Positions 45,198 through 54,064 of a stretch of 64,000 nucleotides of DNA are shown here, in pieces; positions within the stretch are counted from its first letter, which is position 1, and every line of letters starts with the position of its first letter. The notes under the pieces are model-generated. The model did not search any database, was not told the DNA's origin, and worked only from the letters and a program-made list of their open reading frames with translations. A program made the translations under genes and the position numbers. Source of the stretch: CALLPQ01 sp039819545. GTDB lineage: Bacteria; Pseudomonadota; Alphaproteobacteria; Caulobacterales; Parvularculaceae. The stretch is from NCBI GenBank assembly GCA_039819545.1, contig JBCBRS010000008.1, positions 1 through 64,000 of the forward strand, written 5' to 3'.

Positions 45198-46415
45198 ATG
45201 GTCACTGTCCTCGCGGCACTCGCCGCCTTGATCTGGCTTTATCTTTTTGTGGTGCATGGCCGCCCGCTAATCAACGGCGATACGGCAAAACGCGGGCACA
45301 GTTTCTGGCGTCTTGGTCAACCGCTCGCACCTGTTGGGACCGTCGATCAGTGGCCACGCGTTGCGATCATCATCCCCGCCCGCGATGAGGTTGCAACAGT
45401 TTGGCCGGTGGTGCGAGCCCATCTGGCGACGCGCTATCCCGGCCCGGTAGACCTCACGGTTATTGACGACCATTCCACCGACGGCACGAGCGATCTCGCC
45501 CGTGCTGCAGCTGGCGCGGACCCCCGGTTTTCGGTGACCGCTCCCCCGCCCCTACCGGCGGGTTGGTCAGGCAAGCTATGGGCGCTGCACCACGGCATCA
45601 AGACCGTACTGGCGCGCGCGCAAAAACCTGATTTTATCCTTCTTACCGATGCAGACATTGTGCACGCGCCCGATACCCTAACGCGTCTTGTTACCCATGC
45701 CGTAACACAGAAATCGGTCATGGTCTCGCTCATGGCACGGCTCGACAGTCGCGGCGTTTGGGGCGGGTTGTTGATGCCCGCGTTTGTCTATTTTTTTATG
45801 CAGCTTTATCCCTTTGCGCGGGTCAATGAGGCCCGAGACCCGCTTGGCGGGGCGGCGGGCGGCTGTCTTCTGGTGCGCACGGAAAGGCTTATGGCCATTG
45901 GCGCGGTTGCGGCGATCCGCGATGCGTTAATCGATGACTGTGCCCTCGCCCATCGCCTAAAAAATAATGCGCCCCGCGCGTCAATTTTTCTGGCGCTGGC
46001 CCACGACGACATAAAAAGCCTCCGCGATAATCGCAGCTTGCGCTCCATCTGGCAGATGGTCATCCGCACAGCCTATACCCAATTGCGCTATAATCCCGGT
46101 TTTTTGATCCTCACCGTTATTGGGTTGGCAATCGTCTATGTGCTGCCGATTACAATATTGATAAGTGGGCTTTGGGGCATGGCGGTGGCAAAGACGGCAA
46201 TCATCTGTGCTCTGATCAGTTCTGGTCTGATGAGTGTAAGCTTTTGGCCAGTCCTGAGCCTTTATAATAAATCACCCCTGCAAGCGCTGACCCTGCCCGT
46301 GGCGGCTTTGTTCTACGCGATGATGACAGTGCATTCAGCTATTCAGCACTGGCGCGGACGCGGCGGTACCTGGAAAGGGCGCACCTATGATCAAGGCGTT
46401 ACACGTGGTTCATAA
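45198..46415 (+). CDS. hpnB: Hopene-associated glycosyltransferase HpnB
   Basis: The 405-residue inner-membrane protein has an N-terminal helix (LAALAALIWLYLFVVHG), a GT2 domain (VAIIIPARDEVATVWPVV, LTVIDDHSTDGTSDLA, the metal site ILLTDADIVH), and three C-terminal membrane helices (ILTVIGLAIVYVLPITILI...). The family, named HpnB, is found in hopanoid clusters; its acceptor is not established. It diverges from hpnC, so the two share a control region. The 3' end overlaps the convergent desaturase gene by six bases. Confidence 0.88.
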   Translation: MVTVLAALAALIWLYLFVVHGRPLINGDTAKRGHSFWRLGQPLAPVGTVDQWPRVAIIIPARDEVATVWPVVRAHLATRYPGPVDLTVIDDHSTDGTSDLARAAAGADPRFSVTAPPPLPAGWSGKLWALHHGIKTVLARAQKPDFILLTDADIVHAPDTLTRLVTHAVTQKSVMVSLMARLDSRGVWGGLLMPAFVYFFMQLYPFARVNEARDPLGGAAGGCLLVRTERLMAIGAVAAIRDALIDDCALAHRLKNNAPRASIFLALAHDDIKSLRDNRSLRSIWQMVIRTAYTQLRYNPGFLILTVIGLAIVYVLPITILISGLWGMAVAKTAIICALISSGLMSVSFWPVLSLYNKSPLQALTLPVAALFYAMMTVHSAIQHWRGRGGTWKGRTYDQGVTRGS

Positions 46416-47456
46416 GTGCCCTGATGGGTTTTCAGCGATAATGCTTTGCGCAGCGGCGGGGGCCTGGCGCGCCCGCGATGGGCGGAGACCTTCAATGCGC
46501 GCGCCTTTACTCTCCAGATAAGCCCGCTGCGCGGTAAAAAGTTTGCGGTAAAGATAAAAGGGCACGCTGGGCCATAGATGGTGCACGAGATGGATATTCT
46601 GATTTAGCAGGACATAGTCCGCGAGTGGGAACTCCATCACCCGGGTATTTTCATACCGGTCCGTGCTATCGAATGGGAGATGGGGCAGCCATTGAAAAAA
46701 GATCATCAGCATTACCGCACCGATGAATGCTGGCAGCCAGAAAAGGCAAAGAACGGCGAGCCCCTTTCCCGCAAGGATCAGCGCCCACGACCCCAGCTGC
46801 AGGCAGTGCATGGTTACAAGATGCTCGCGTAGCTCACGCCGCGTTAGCAACGTGTCGCTGTCATAAACGGTCTTCTCAAAGCGGCGCAGTAGAAAATACG
46901 GGACCACATACATCAGCAGTCCGGAGCCCGCGGTGGAAAGCAACTTGCCGATCCCACCGCCCACGAGCGCATGGTCAGGGTCTTTTTCGCTATTGGTATG
47001 GCTGTGGTGATGTTGGTGCGTGCGCCTGAGAACCGGCCAGCTATAGAACAGAAAGGACGACCCCACCCGCCCGATCAGATCATGAACCCAGCTAAATTTC
47101 CGCTCACGAATGATTGACCCATGAATTGCATCATGGATGAGCGTATACCACGCGAACGCGCAATAGCCGAGAACCGGCACACATAGCCAATAGGGCACAA
47201 GAGAATAGAGCGCGGCAATGATTACAGCGGTTTGAATACTGAGCAATGAACCAGCCAACAGAAATGACGGCCAGGCAATTCTTGGCATGAAGGCTTTTGC
47301 CATACCCATTTCGCGGCGCCGGTCATTGTTGTCTGTCCTGGATGCGGACTGCACGCCCCGTTCCGCGCCGCAGTTGGACGGCGCGCGTTCGCCCGGGGCT
47401 GGCGTTACGACATGCGGGTCGGCAAGGGACTGTTCGGTCGTGTGGGCGGCGGCCAT
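46410..47456 (-). CDS. Membrane desaturase/hydroxylase (possibly CrtR-type carotenoid hydroxylase)
   Basis: This is a di-iron membrane enzyme of the fatty acid desaturase superfamily with three histidine boxes. From ATG 47456 (348 residues) they are HDAIH (108-112), HQHHHSH (147-153) and HLVHH (289-293), plus a conserved WLPH before the last box. About four to five membrane helices surround them. The ending LLNQNIHLVHHLWPSVPFYLYR is close to carotenoid ring hydroxylases of the CrtR kind, but a fatty-acid substrate cannot be excluded. A GTG at 47510 would place a perfect palindrome inside the coding region, so 47456 is preferred. It diverges from a TetR-type gene. Confidence 0.75.
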   Translation of the reverse strand: MAAAHTTEQSLADPHVVTPAPGERAPSNCGAERGVQSASRTDNNDRRREMGMAKAFMPRIAWPSFLLAGSLLSIQTAVIIAALYSLVPYWLCVPVLGYCAFAWYTLIHDAIHGSIIRERKFSWVHDLIGRVGSSFLFYSWPVLRRTHQHHHSHTNSEKDPDHALVGGGIGKLLSTAGSGLLMYVVPYFLLRRFEKTVYDSDTLLTRRELREHLVTMHCLQLGSWALILAGKGLAVLCLFWLPAFIGAVMLMIFFQWLPHLPFDSTDRYENTRVMEFPLADYVLLNQNIHLVHHLWPSVPFYLYRKLFTAQRAYLESKGARIEGLRPSRARQAPAAAQSIIAENPSGHL

Positions 47457-47490
47457 GGCGCTGATCCTGATCTTAAACAAATCTTTAATT

Positions 47491-47507
47491 TTAGGTCGCT
47501 GACCTAA
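47491..47507. promoter_or_regulatory. Perfect 7-3-7 palindrome, candidate TetR operator
   Basis: TTAGGTC-GCT-GACCTAA lies between the divergent desaturase and TetR genes, 35 bases before the desaturase start. Odd-spaced perfect palindromes in such a position are typical TetR-family binding sites. The regulator encoded at 47658 is the obvious candidate. Confidence 0.6.
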
Positions 47508-47657
47508 CACTATGGCTCGCCGATCGCTTTTGCAAGTCCCTGGTTGTCAACAGGTCGCCTTTCTCGAAGTGTTCAAAAATTTCGCTTTTCAAACAACACG
47601 TTGTTCGCCATATCGAACGCACCGGGACGTACCGACAAAAAATACTGGGGAGTATTG

Positions 47658-48269
47658 ATGGCCACCGCCAAAGGGGAACATCGCAAAAGTGTGATATTGG
47701 ATCGCGCGCGTAGCGTTTTGATTCGCGACGGCTTTGCGAAATTTACGCTTCGGGAGGTTGCTGATGCTGCGGGGATTTCGCTTGGAAACCTGCAATATTA
47801 TTTTCCCTCGCGCGATGATCTCGTGGCGTCGGTCATCGAAACGGAGTTAGCCGCAAGCTTTGCCATTATTGAAGCGGTTGACTGGCGCGATGGGGACAAA
47901 CGCGCCCAACTTCACTTGCTTGCGCATGCCCTGTTGACCCATCTTTCCGGCGACGCAGGCAAGCTCCACGAAATTACTGCGTTTTTGGCGCTCAATGACG
48001 CACGTTTTCAAAAGCTGATGGATGAAAGTTACGACCGCATCCTCGAGATCGCGCGGGCCACGTTGCGCAAAGCGCTTCCGGCTGAGGCCAACGCACAAAT
48101 TCCCGATCGCGCAGAGATCATCGTCGCTTTGTTTGAAGGGGCCCTCACCCGCATCCATGCCCAGCCCTCGATCATGCATGGCGAGGCGCGTGCGGCCTAT
48201 ATCGGCAGGATTATCGATGCGATGTTCACATTTATCGGAGAGCCCGAGAAGGCCGGCGTGGTGCCTTGA
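47658..48269 (+). CDS. TetR-family transcriptional regulator
   Basis: From ATG 47658 (GGGGAG upstream) the protein has 203 residues. The N-terminal helix-turn-helix is ILDRARSVLIRDGFAKFTLREVADAAGISLGNLQYYFPSRDDLV, of the classic TetR type (recognition helix SLGNLQYYF). The C-terminal ligand domain is all-helical and not assignable. It is transcribed away from the desaturase gene and very probably controls it through the palindrome at 47491. The effector may be a lipid or acyl compound, by analogy with regulators next to desaturases. Confidence 0.88.
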   Translation: MATAKGEHRKSVILDRARSVLIRDGFAKFTLREVADAAGISLGNLQYYFPSRDDLVASVIETELAASFAIIEAVDWRDGDKRAQLHLLAHALLTHLSGDAGKLHEITAFLALNDARFQKLMDESYDRILEIARATLRKALPAEANAQIPDRAEIIVALFEGALTRIHAQPSIMHGEARAAYIGRIIDAMFTFIGEPEKAGVVP

Positions 48270-48310
48270 AGCGCTCGGTCGAAATTTCCAATAGAAGTCC
48301 ATTTGTTGCG

Positions 48311-48334
48311 ATTGACTTGCAATTGCAAGTCAAT
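48311..48334. promoter_or_regulatory. Perfect 24-bp palindrome before the siderophore receptor
   Basis: The half-site ATTGACTTGCAA is followed directly by its exact reverse complement. It lies 47 bases before the receptor ATG. It contains a -35-like TTGACT at 48312 with a weak -10 candidate (TAAGAC) 17 bases on. A repressor bound here would block the promoter. An iron-responsive regulator (Fur, RirA or similar) is the natural guess from the gene controlled; which one cannot be told by eye. Confidence 0.6.
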
Positions 48335-48381
48335 TAAGACTGGCGGCGTAGACCTCAGTTCTGATCGAAAGACCCCTCCTC

Positions 48382-50577
48382 ATGTCGTCCGACCGCCGCG
48401 TTCATGTCCGCACAGGACTGTCTCTGCTTGCCTTATCAACAGCTCTTGGCGTGTTTCCTGCCATCGCCAGCGCGGCCACCACAGACGCGGTGCCAGCGGC
48501 GCCAACGACCATCAATACGAACGGCAACAGCGATATCGTCGTGGTTGGCCGTGTTCTGTATGCGAATCAAGTCAACGCGGTGAAAACGCCGACGCCGATC
48601 ATTGACGTTCCGCAAAGCCTCACCATCATCTCTGCCGACCAAATTATTGAGCAAGGTTTCACCAGCATTGGCGAAATCGTTCAGTATACGCCGGGCGTAA
48701 CAACCTCTCAGGGTGAAGGTCACCGTGATGCCGTTGTCTTTCGCGGGGTGCGCTCAACAGCAGACTTTTACCTCGATGGCGTGCGCGACGATGTGCAGTA
48801 TTTTCGCTCACTCTACAATCTCCAACAAGTAGAAATCCTGCGCGGGCCAAATGCCCTTCTCTTCGGGCGGGGCGGTACGGGCGGTATCCTCAACCGGGTG
48901 ACGAAAAAAGGCGTTCTGGGTGAAAGCTTTGTGGCTTACAAGACGAGCGTTAACACCTTTGGCGCTGCAGATATTCAGCTTGACGCCAACTTTGATGTTG
49001 CTGACAACGCAGCCCTGCGGGTCAACGCCTATTATGAGTATCTAAACAATCACCGCGATTTTTACGATGGCAATCGATTTGGGATCAACCCCACCTTGAA
49101 ACTGCGCTTGACCCCAAACACAAGTGTTGATCTGTCCTATGAATATATCAACAATGAACGCTTTGTTGATCGCGGTATTCCAGCAGGTAACGATAATCTG
49201 CCAGCGGAGCAACTTGTTGATATCACGTTTGGTGATCCCGACCTGAACACCACAACCTTCGAATCCCATATTATCCGCGCGCTTATCGATCACCGCTTCT
49301 CAGACCGGTTGAAAGGCAATTTCAGCATCTTTTACGGGGACTATGACAAGCTCTACGGTAACTTGTTCCCTGTGGGATTTGATGACGACACGAATATTGT
49401 TACGCTCGACGGCTATGTGGATAAAACCCAGCGTCAGAATTTCCTGATCTCTGCTAATCTGGTGGGGGAATTTGAAACCGGCGCACTGGGCCACATGGTG
49501 CTGGTTGGCGGGGAGTTCATTGACACGGTCAACAACAATGATCGCTTTAATACCTTTTTTGACACGGCCGCTGCCGATGGTCGGCGTACGGATCAGGAGA
49601 AATTTCTCGCGACCCGGCCGATCAATATTGTAAACGGTGTTGGAACCATCGCCGATGGCCGAACAACGATCAACAGTTTTACCACTGACCTAAACGACGA
49701 TACCGAAGCGGATATCACGGTCTTCTCCGCCTATCTGCAGGATCAGATTGAAGTGGTCCCCTGGCTTGATCTTGTTCTTGGTGTCCGCTTTGACAGTTTT
49801 GATATCACGGTCAACAACATTGAAACCCTGATCGAAACGGATCAGGAGGATATTCGCACCAGGACGGATTCGCGATTCTCTCCGCGCCTCGGGGCGGTTA
49901 TCAAACCGCGAGAGAACATTTCGATTTACGCAAGCTATAGCGAAAGTTTCCTTCCGCGTAGTGGCGAGCAGTTTGCTGATATCAATCCGCCCGACGACGC
50001 GCTTGACCCAAACACCTTCACCAACCTGGAGGTGGGGATCAAATGGGACCCGGTGGACAATCTCAGCCTGACAGCCTCTATTTTTGAGGTTGAACAAAGC
50101 TCGCCTCAGATTTCCGACGATAATCCCGACACCCTCGATATCATTGACAGTCAGGTGCGCGGCTTTGAAGCCCAATTGATTGGACAACTGACCAATGCCT
50201 GGTTTGTGTCTGCCGGCTACAGCTATCTTGATGGCAATCAGGTGGACAGCTTGGGCGTAGAGGGCAACCGTTTGCGCGAATTGCCCGAGCATTCCTTCAG
50301 CCTGTGGAATCGGTATCAGGTCACGTCCCGTTTCGGCCTCGGCGCTGGATTGACCTTTCAGGATGACTCCTTTGCGGGGAATAACAATACAACTGTCTTG
50401 CCAAGTTTTGTGCGTGTTGATGCGGCGGCGTATTACGAGATCAACGACAGTCTGCGTCTGCAGGTCAATTTAGAAAACCTGACCGATACGGCATATTTTC
50501 CGAATGCACACACCAACGACAATATTACCGTTGGCGCGCCCTTGAATGCTCGCTTTACGATCAGTGGTCAATTCTAG
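48382..50577 (+). CDS. TonB-dependent siderophore receptor
   Basis: This outer-membrane beta-barrel imports ferric siderophores using TonB energy. The 731-residue precursor has a signal peptide (LSLLALSTALGVFPAIASA|A). The plug domain runs at about 55-180: VPQSLTIISADQIIEQGFTSIGEIVQYTPGV, FRGVRSTADFYLDGVRDDVQYFRSLYNLQQVEILRGPNALLFGRGGTGGILNRVTKK family pattern. The barrel ends in aromatic Phe (LNARFTISGQF). The plug is of the FhuA/FpvA/Fiu class. Its promoter region carries a perfect palindrome. The stop codon lies inside a hairpin repeat at 50574-50640 that may also terminate transcription. Confidence 0.93.
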   Translation: MSSDRRVHVRTGLSLLALSTALGVFPAIASAATTDAVPAAPTTINTNGNSDIVVVGRVLYANQVNAVKTPTPIIDVPQSLTIISADQIIEQGFTSIGEIVQYTPGVTTSQGEGHRDAVVFRGVRSTADFYLDGVRDDVQYFRSLYNLQQVEILRGPNALLFGRGGTGGILNRVTKKGVLGESFVAYKTSVNTFGAADIQLDANFDVADNAALRVNAYYEYLNNHRDFYDGNRFGINPTLKLRLTPNTSVDLSYEYINNERFVDRGIPAGNDNLPAEQLVDITFGDPDLNTTTFESHIIRALIDHRFSDRLKGNFSIFYGDYDKLYGNLFPVGFDDDTNIVTLDGYVDKTQRQNFLISANLVGEFETGALGHMVLVGGEFIDTVNNNDRFNTFFDTAAADGRRTDQEKFLATRPINIVNGVGTIADGRTTINSFTTDLNDDTEADITVFSAYLQDQIEVVPWLDLVLGVRFDSFDITVNNIETLIETDQEDIRTRTDSRFSPRLGAVIKPRENISIYASYSESFLPRSGEQFADINPPDDALDPNTFTNLEVGIKWDPVDNLSLTASIFEVEQSSPQISDDNPDTLDIIDSQVRGFEAQLIGQLTNAWFVSAGYSYLDGNQVDSLGVEGNRLRELPEHSFSLWNRYQVTSRFGLGAGLTFQDDSFAGNNNTTVLPSFVRVDAAAYYEINDSLRLQVNLENLTDTAYFPNAHTNDNITVGAPLNARFTISGQF

Positions 50578-50640
50578 ACTGCATTACCTTTTTGTTGAAA
50601 CAAAAACGCAGTCTATTTTCAGTAATCCCGCGTTCGAACC
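50574..50640. repeat. Hairpin repeat family B, copy 2
   Basis: The element starts in the receptor's stop codon (CTAGACTGC). AGACTGC (50576-50582) pairs with GCAGTCT (50608-50614). Inside it TTTTTGTT (50589-50596) pairs with AACAAAAA (50599-50606) around a GA loop. The 3' part ends GCGTTCGAACC. Copy 1 at 40477-40545 has the same plan with compensated stem changes (GACGGCG with CGCCGTC). Here the hairpin followed by TTTTC may serve as a terminator. Confidence 0.75.
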
Positions 50641-50674
50641 GAAAAACCAATTATTCGTTTAGACTCTTAACCTT

Positions 50675-51337
50675 TCAACTGTCTTGGTCCTGAATAGTGA
50701 TATTTATGCTGAAAGACCGCCGTTCCCCTCTCGTTTTGAAGGGATAGACACAGTGAAACATGTAGGAAGGAAAGATCCAGAAATCACCAACACGCGGCTT
50801 CACCATAAAGTTTGAAACCGAATAGTGCGTGTCGGTCCCAAAGGCGAATTGCAGGTGCCCGTGGGAGGGGTGGTGGTCCTGATAATCCTCCTCCCACTCC
50901 TGTTCGATGTTGTGCGGCAACTGCAAATAACCAACGCGGGACAGGTGGCAGCCAGTGTGGATGTGCAGCGGATTATAGTCGTTTTCAAACTGGCGCACGA
51001 ACCAACCGGAGATGATATCCAGCGAGAAGTTTTTCTTCGTGTGATCGTAATCGCCAAACTTGCCACGTTTCATGGCGCGCACGTGGTATTCGATCAGCCC
51101 TTGACCGAGGCCGGCCCCCGCCATGTCGATGATTGGTTTGTCAAACCGCAGCTCCTCGCGCACTTTGCCAACGAGGCTATCGGAATGGTCCTGTAATCGG
51201 CGCGTATTCAGACCATCGGCCATAACGCGATTAAGCTGGTCCACAAGGGCGTCGGGCATTTTTACGTAGCCGATCATGGGCCCGAAGGGGGTGAAAAATT
51301 CCTTGTCACCCTCGGGGGTATAAATCGCCGTCATCAT
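50675..51337 (-). CDS. Putative 2OG-Fe(II) oxygenase (2OG-FeII_Oxy_5-like)
   Basis: From ATG 51337 the protein has 220 residues. It matches the small 2OG-Fe(II) oxygenase family with the core NPLHIHTGCHLSRVGYLQLP (His125, His127) and GDFWIFPSYMFHCVYPFKTRGERRSFSIN. His195 would be the distal iron ligand and Arg206/207 the 2-oxoglutarate binder. The usual HxD/HxE is therefore here HxH or offset, so the iron ligands are not certain. The frame extends upstream to 51481 without support. It converges on the siderophore receptor, a position that might link it to iron, but no substrate can be named. Confidence 0.7.
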   Translation of the reverse strand: MMTAIYTPEGDKEFFTPFGPMIGYVKMPDALVDQLNRVMADGLNTRRLQDHSDSLVGKVREELRFDKPIIDMAGAGLGQGLIEYHVRAMKRGKFGDYDHTKKNFSLDIISGWFVRQFENDYNPLHIHTGCHLSRVGYLQLPHNIEQEWEEDYQDHHPSHGHLQFAFGTDTHYSVSNFMVKPRVGDFWIFPSYMFHCVYPFKTRGERRSFSINITIQDQDS

Positions 51338-51429
51338 AGTCTTCGAAAATGAAAGAGAAAATCCTTTGCGCTCGGCTTTAGGGCCAGTCCCGGGCGCAGC
51401 GCAAATGCTCTCCTTCAGGCCGTATGGCG

Positions 51430-52368
51430 TTAGCCGAGCTTGAAGTGATCGAGCCCCGCATTTGCAACGCGCTCGCCCCACTCCTGAACGAAGTGGCCAG
51501 CATCCTCGAGGAGAAGAGGCTCAGGGCAGTTGCGGATCAGGCTATGTAAGCTGCGCATGCTGTCTTCGGTGATGACCGGGTCCTGCTGGCCGATGGCCAT
51601 AAAGCTCTCCCCGTCCCAGCGTTCGGACCAGAATTCGCGCGCCGAAAAGGACGTGTCGATTCCTTCCGTGCTGCCGCCCTTGACCATGACCAACTCCGGA
51701 AACCGGCGCACGCCAGCCTTGTACCGCTCTTCGGGAAACGGGGCGCCATAGGCGTCTGCTTCTGCGTCGCTCAGGCTTGGTGTGCCGCGCTTCATCAGCA
51801 TAGCGATATCAAGGTCGGGATTAGCTTTGTTAAAAGCGCGCCAGGCCAAAAAGCCGGGCCCGGCATCCTCGCCCACGGGCAGGAACGTGTTCATCACCAG
51901 CAGGCGCGAATAGCGGCTTGGCCGTTCCATGGGCAATGTCAGGCCCAACAATCCGCCCCAATCTTGAACCACCAGACACACATTGGTTAGATCCATCGCC
52001 TCCACAAAAGCGAGCAGCGCCTTGCGGTGAAAATAATAGGTATAGACCGCATCATCCTCAGGCTTGTCTGACCGTCCAAACCCGAAAAGATCCGGCGCAA
52101 TCACCCGGTGTCCAGCATCTGCGAAAATCGGGATCATTTTCCGGTAGAGATAAGACCAGGTCGGCTGACCGTGCAGACATAAAAACGTCACCGCCGCATC
52201 CTTCGGCCCAGCGTCCACATAATGCAGGCGCAAGCCTTCATAGCCGGTGAGCGTGTCCACATAATTTGGTGCGAAAGGCCAATCGGGCAGCGCGTCAAAA
52301 CGCGCATCGGGCGTACGGGCCACCGAGCCTACGAGCGGATGATGCGGCTGATCGTCAGAAAGTGTCAT
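51430..52368 (-). CDS. Haloalkane dehalogenase (subfamily I-like alpha/beta hydrolase)
   Basis: The enzyme would hydrolyse carbon-halogen bonds by an Asp nucleophile. From ATG 52368 it has 312 residues. Asp136 (VVQDWGGLLG) is the nucleophile, Trp137 the first halide binder, Trp176 a good second halide tryptophan, Asp263 the acid (GQQDPVIT) and His292 the base (EDAGHFVQEWG). The order and spacing match DhlA-type (HLD-I) enzymes, as do the oxyanion HGQPTWSYLYRKMIP and GFGRSDKP motifs. The natural substrate is unknown, and epoxide or ester activity is possible in this fold. It diverges from lpdA with 132 bases between. Confidence 0.85.
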   Translation of the reverse strand: MTLSDDQPHHPLVGSVARTPDARFDALPDWPFAPNYVDTLTGYEGLRLHYVDAGPKDAAVTFLCLHGQPTWSYLYRKMIPIFADAGHRVIAPDLFGFGRSDKPEDDAVYTYYFHRKALLAFVEAMDLTNVCLVVQDWGGLLGLTLPMERPSRYSRLLVMNTFLPVGEDAGPGFLAWRAFNKANPDLDIAMLMKRGTPSLSDAEADAYGAPFPEERYKAGVRRFPELVMVKGGSTEGIDTSFSAREFWSERWDGESFMAIGQQDPVITEDSMRSLHSLIRNCPEPLLLEDAGHFVQEWGERVANAGLDHFKLG

Positions 52369-52500
52369 GGCTCGTCGGTCCAAAATAGTCCAAAAGGGAA
52401 TTCGACTTACGCCATACCCTTTGCCCATTTTCAGTTGCTGGCAAGTCACAAAAACCATAGACACGAAACCAACATGCAAAAAGAATGGAAGGACCTTGCC

Positions 52501-53925
52501 ATGGCAACGCATTCAGCTGATCTTGCTGTGATCGGATCAGGACCCGGCGGCTATGTGGCTGCAATCCGCGCGGCGCAACTGGGCATGAAAACGGTCATCA
52601 TTGAGCGCGAAGACCTTGGCGGTGTCTGCCTAAACTGGGGGTGTATTCCGACGAAGGCATTGCTGCGCACAGCCGAAGTCTACACCAATATGAAGCATGC
52701 CGACGCTTTCGGATTGAAGGCGGAGAAAATCGGTTTTGATATCGACGCGGTGGTCAAACGCTCACGTTCCGTCGCCGGGCAGCTTTCCAGCGGCATCAGC
52801 TATCTGATGAAGAAACACAAAATCGCAGTGATCGAAGGATCCGCAACGCTGGAGAAAGCCACCAACGGCACCGGCGCGCCGGCCATTGCGGTGAAGACAA
52901 AATCCGGCACCGATAAGGTCACGGCCAACCATGTGATCGTTGCCACCGGCGCGCGGGCCCGCACCGTCCCGGCGGCGGGTCTGGAACCCGATGGCAAATT
53001 CATCTGGACCGCGCGTGAGGCCATGGTGCCCGATGTGATGCCAAAATCCCTTCTGGTGATCGGCTCTGGCGCCATCGGCATTGAGTTTGCCAGCTTTTAC
53101 AACGCGCTGGGTGCCGAAATCACTGTCGTTGAAATGGTCGACCGCATCCTGCCAGCCGAAGATGCCGAGCTTTCCAAATTTGCAGAAAAGCAATTCAAGA
53201 AAGCAGGCATGACGATCCACACCAGCGCGAGCGTTGAAAGCCTCAACAAGGGTAAATCGACGGTCAAAGCAACGATCAAACACAAAAACGGCAAGAGCGA
53301 AACCATCGAGGTGGAACGCGTTATCCTCGCCATCGGTATTGTGGGCAATACGGAGACTCTTGGTCTTGAAACGCTGGGCGTGAAGATTGATCGTGGCCAT
53401 ATTACCGTGAACGAGTGGATGGAAACGGGCGTGCGCGGGCTCTACGCCATTGGTGATGTGGTCGGTGCGCCATGGCTTGCCCATAAGGCAAGTCATGAAG
53501 GGATCATCTGTGTGGAGAAGATCGCGGGCAAGAATGACGTCCATCCGCTCAACGTGAACCTTATTCCGGGCTGCACCTATTCAAATCCGCAATTGGCCAG
53601 TGTGGGCCTGACTGAAGCGCAAGCCAAAGAGGCTGGCTACAAAACAAAAGTTGGCCGGTTCCCGTTCAACGCCAACGGCAAGGCGATCGCCCTTGGGGAG
53701 CCGGAAGGCCTGGTAAAAACTGTATTCGACGAAAAAACCGGCGAATTACTCGGCGCGCATTTGATCGGTGCAGAAGTGACAGAACTGATTCAGGGTTTCG
53801 GTCTAGCCAAGACCATGGAAGCCACTGAAGAGGATCTGATGCACACCATCTTCCCGCATCCAACCCTGTCGGAAATGATGCACGAAAGCGTGCTCGATGC
53901 GTATGATCGCGTGATCCATACATAG
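52501..53925 (+). CDS. lpdA: Dihydrolipoyl dehydrogenase
   Basis: This is the E3 flavoprotein of 2-oxoacid dehydrogenase complexes. From ATG 52501 (AAGGA upstream) it has 474 residues. The FAD site is VIGSGPGGYVAAIRAAQLG (12-17 GxGxxG), the redox disulphide Cys43/Cys48 (GGVCLNWGCIPTK), the NAD site LVIGSGAIGIEFASFY, and the active-site His453-Glu458 pair HPTLSEMMHE. An upstream ATG at 52474 adds nine residues without better support. No E1 or E2 genes are adjacent. Downstream are repeats and, on the other strand, valine-degradation genes. Confidence 0.95.
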   Translation: MATHSADLAVIGSGPGGYVAAIRAAQLGMKTVIIEREDLGGVCLNWGCIPTKALLRTAEVYTNMKHADAFGLKAEKIGFDIDAVVKRSRSVAGQLSSGISYLMKKHKIAVIEGSATLEKATNGTGAPAIAVKTKSGTDKVTANHVIVATGARARTVPAAGLEPDGKFIWTAREAMVPDVMPKSLLVIGSGAIGIEFASFYNALGAEITVVEMVDRILPAEDAELSKFAEKQFKKAGMTIHTSASVESLNKGKSTVKATIKHKNGKSETIEVERVILAIGIVGNTETLGLETLGVKIDRGHITVNEWMETGVRGLYAIGDVVGAPWLAHKASHEGIICVEKIAGKNDVHPLNVNLIPGCTYSNPQLASVGLTEAQAKEAGYKTKVGRFPFNANGKAIALGEPEGLVKTVFDEKTGELLGAHLIGAEVTELIQGFGLAKTMEATEEDLMHTIFPHPTLSEMMHESVLDAYDRVIHT

Positions 53926-53930
53926 CCGGT

Positions 53931-54061
53931 TGCCCGGGAATACGGACTAAGGGTCAGGCAAATACTCCGTGTCCCCGGACTTGATCCGGGGTCGCCGAAG
54001 TGGGGTGCGGAGGCTGTTGCAAAAGATCCCGGGTCGGCGCTACGCTTGCCCGGGAATACGG
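53931..54061. repeat. Dispersed CCCGGG palindromic repeat, inverted copy
   Basis: Here the element runs opposite to the 16.6-kb array. A half arm GCCCGGGAATACGG (53932) comes first. The perfect hairpin CCCCGGA-CTTGA-TCCGGGG (53973-53991) follows, then GATCCCGGGTCGGCGCTACG and CTTGCCCGGGAATACGG at the end. It fills the whole gap between the convergent lpdA and hydrolase genes, where it may act as a two-way terminator. Confidence 0.85.
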
Positions 54062-54064
54062 TAT

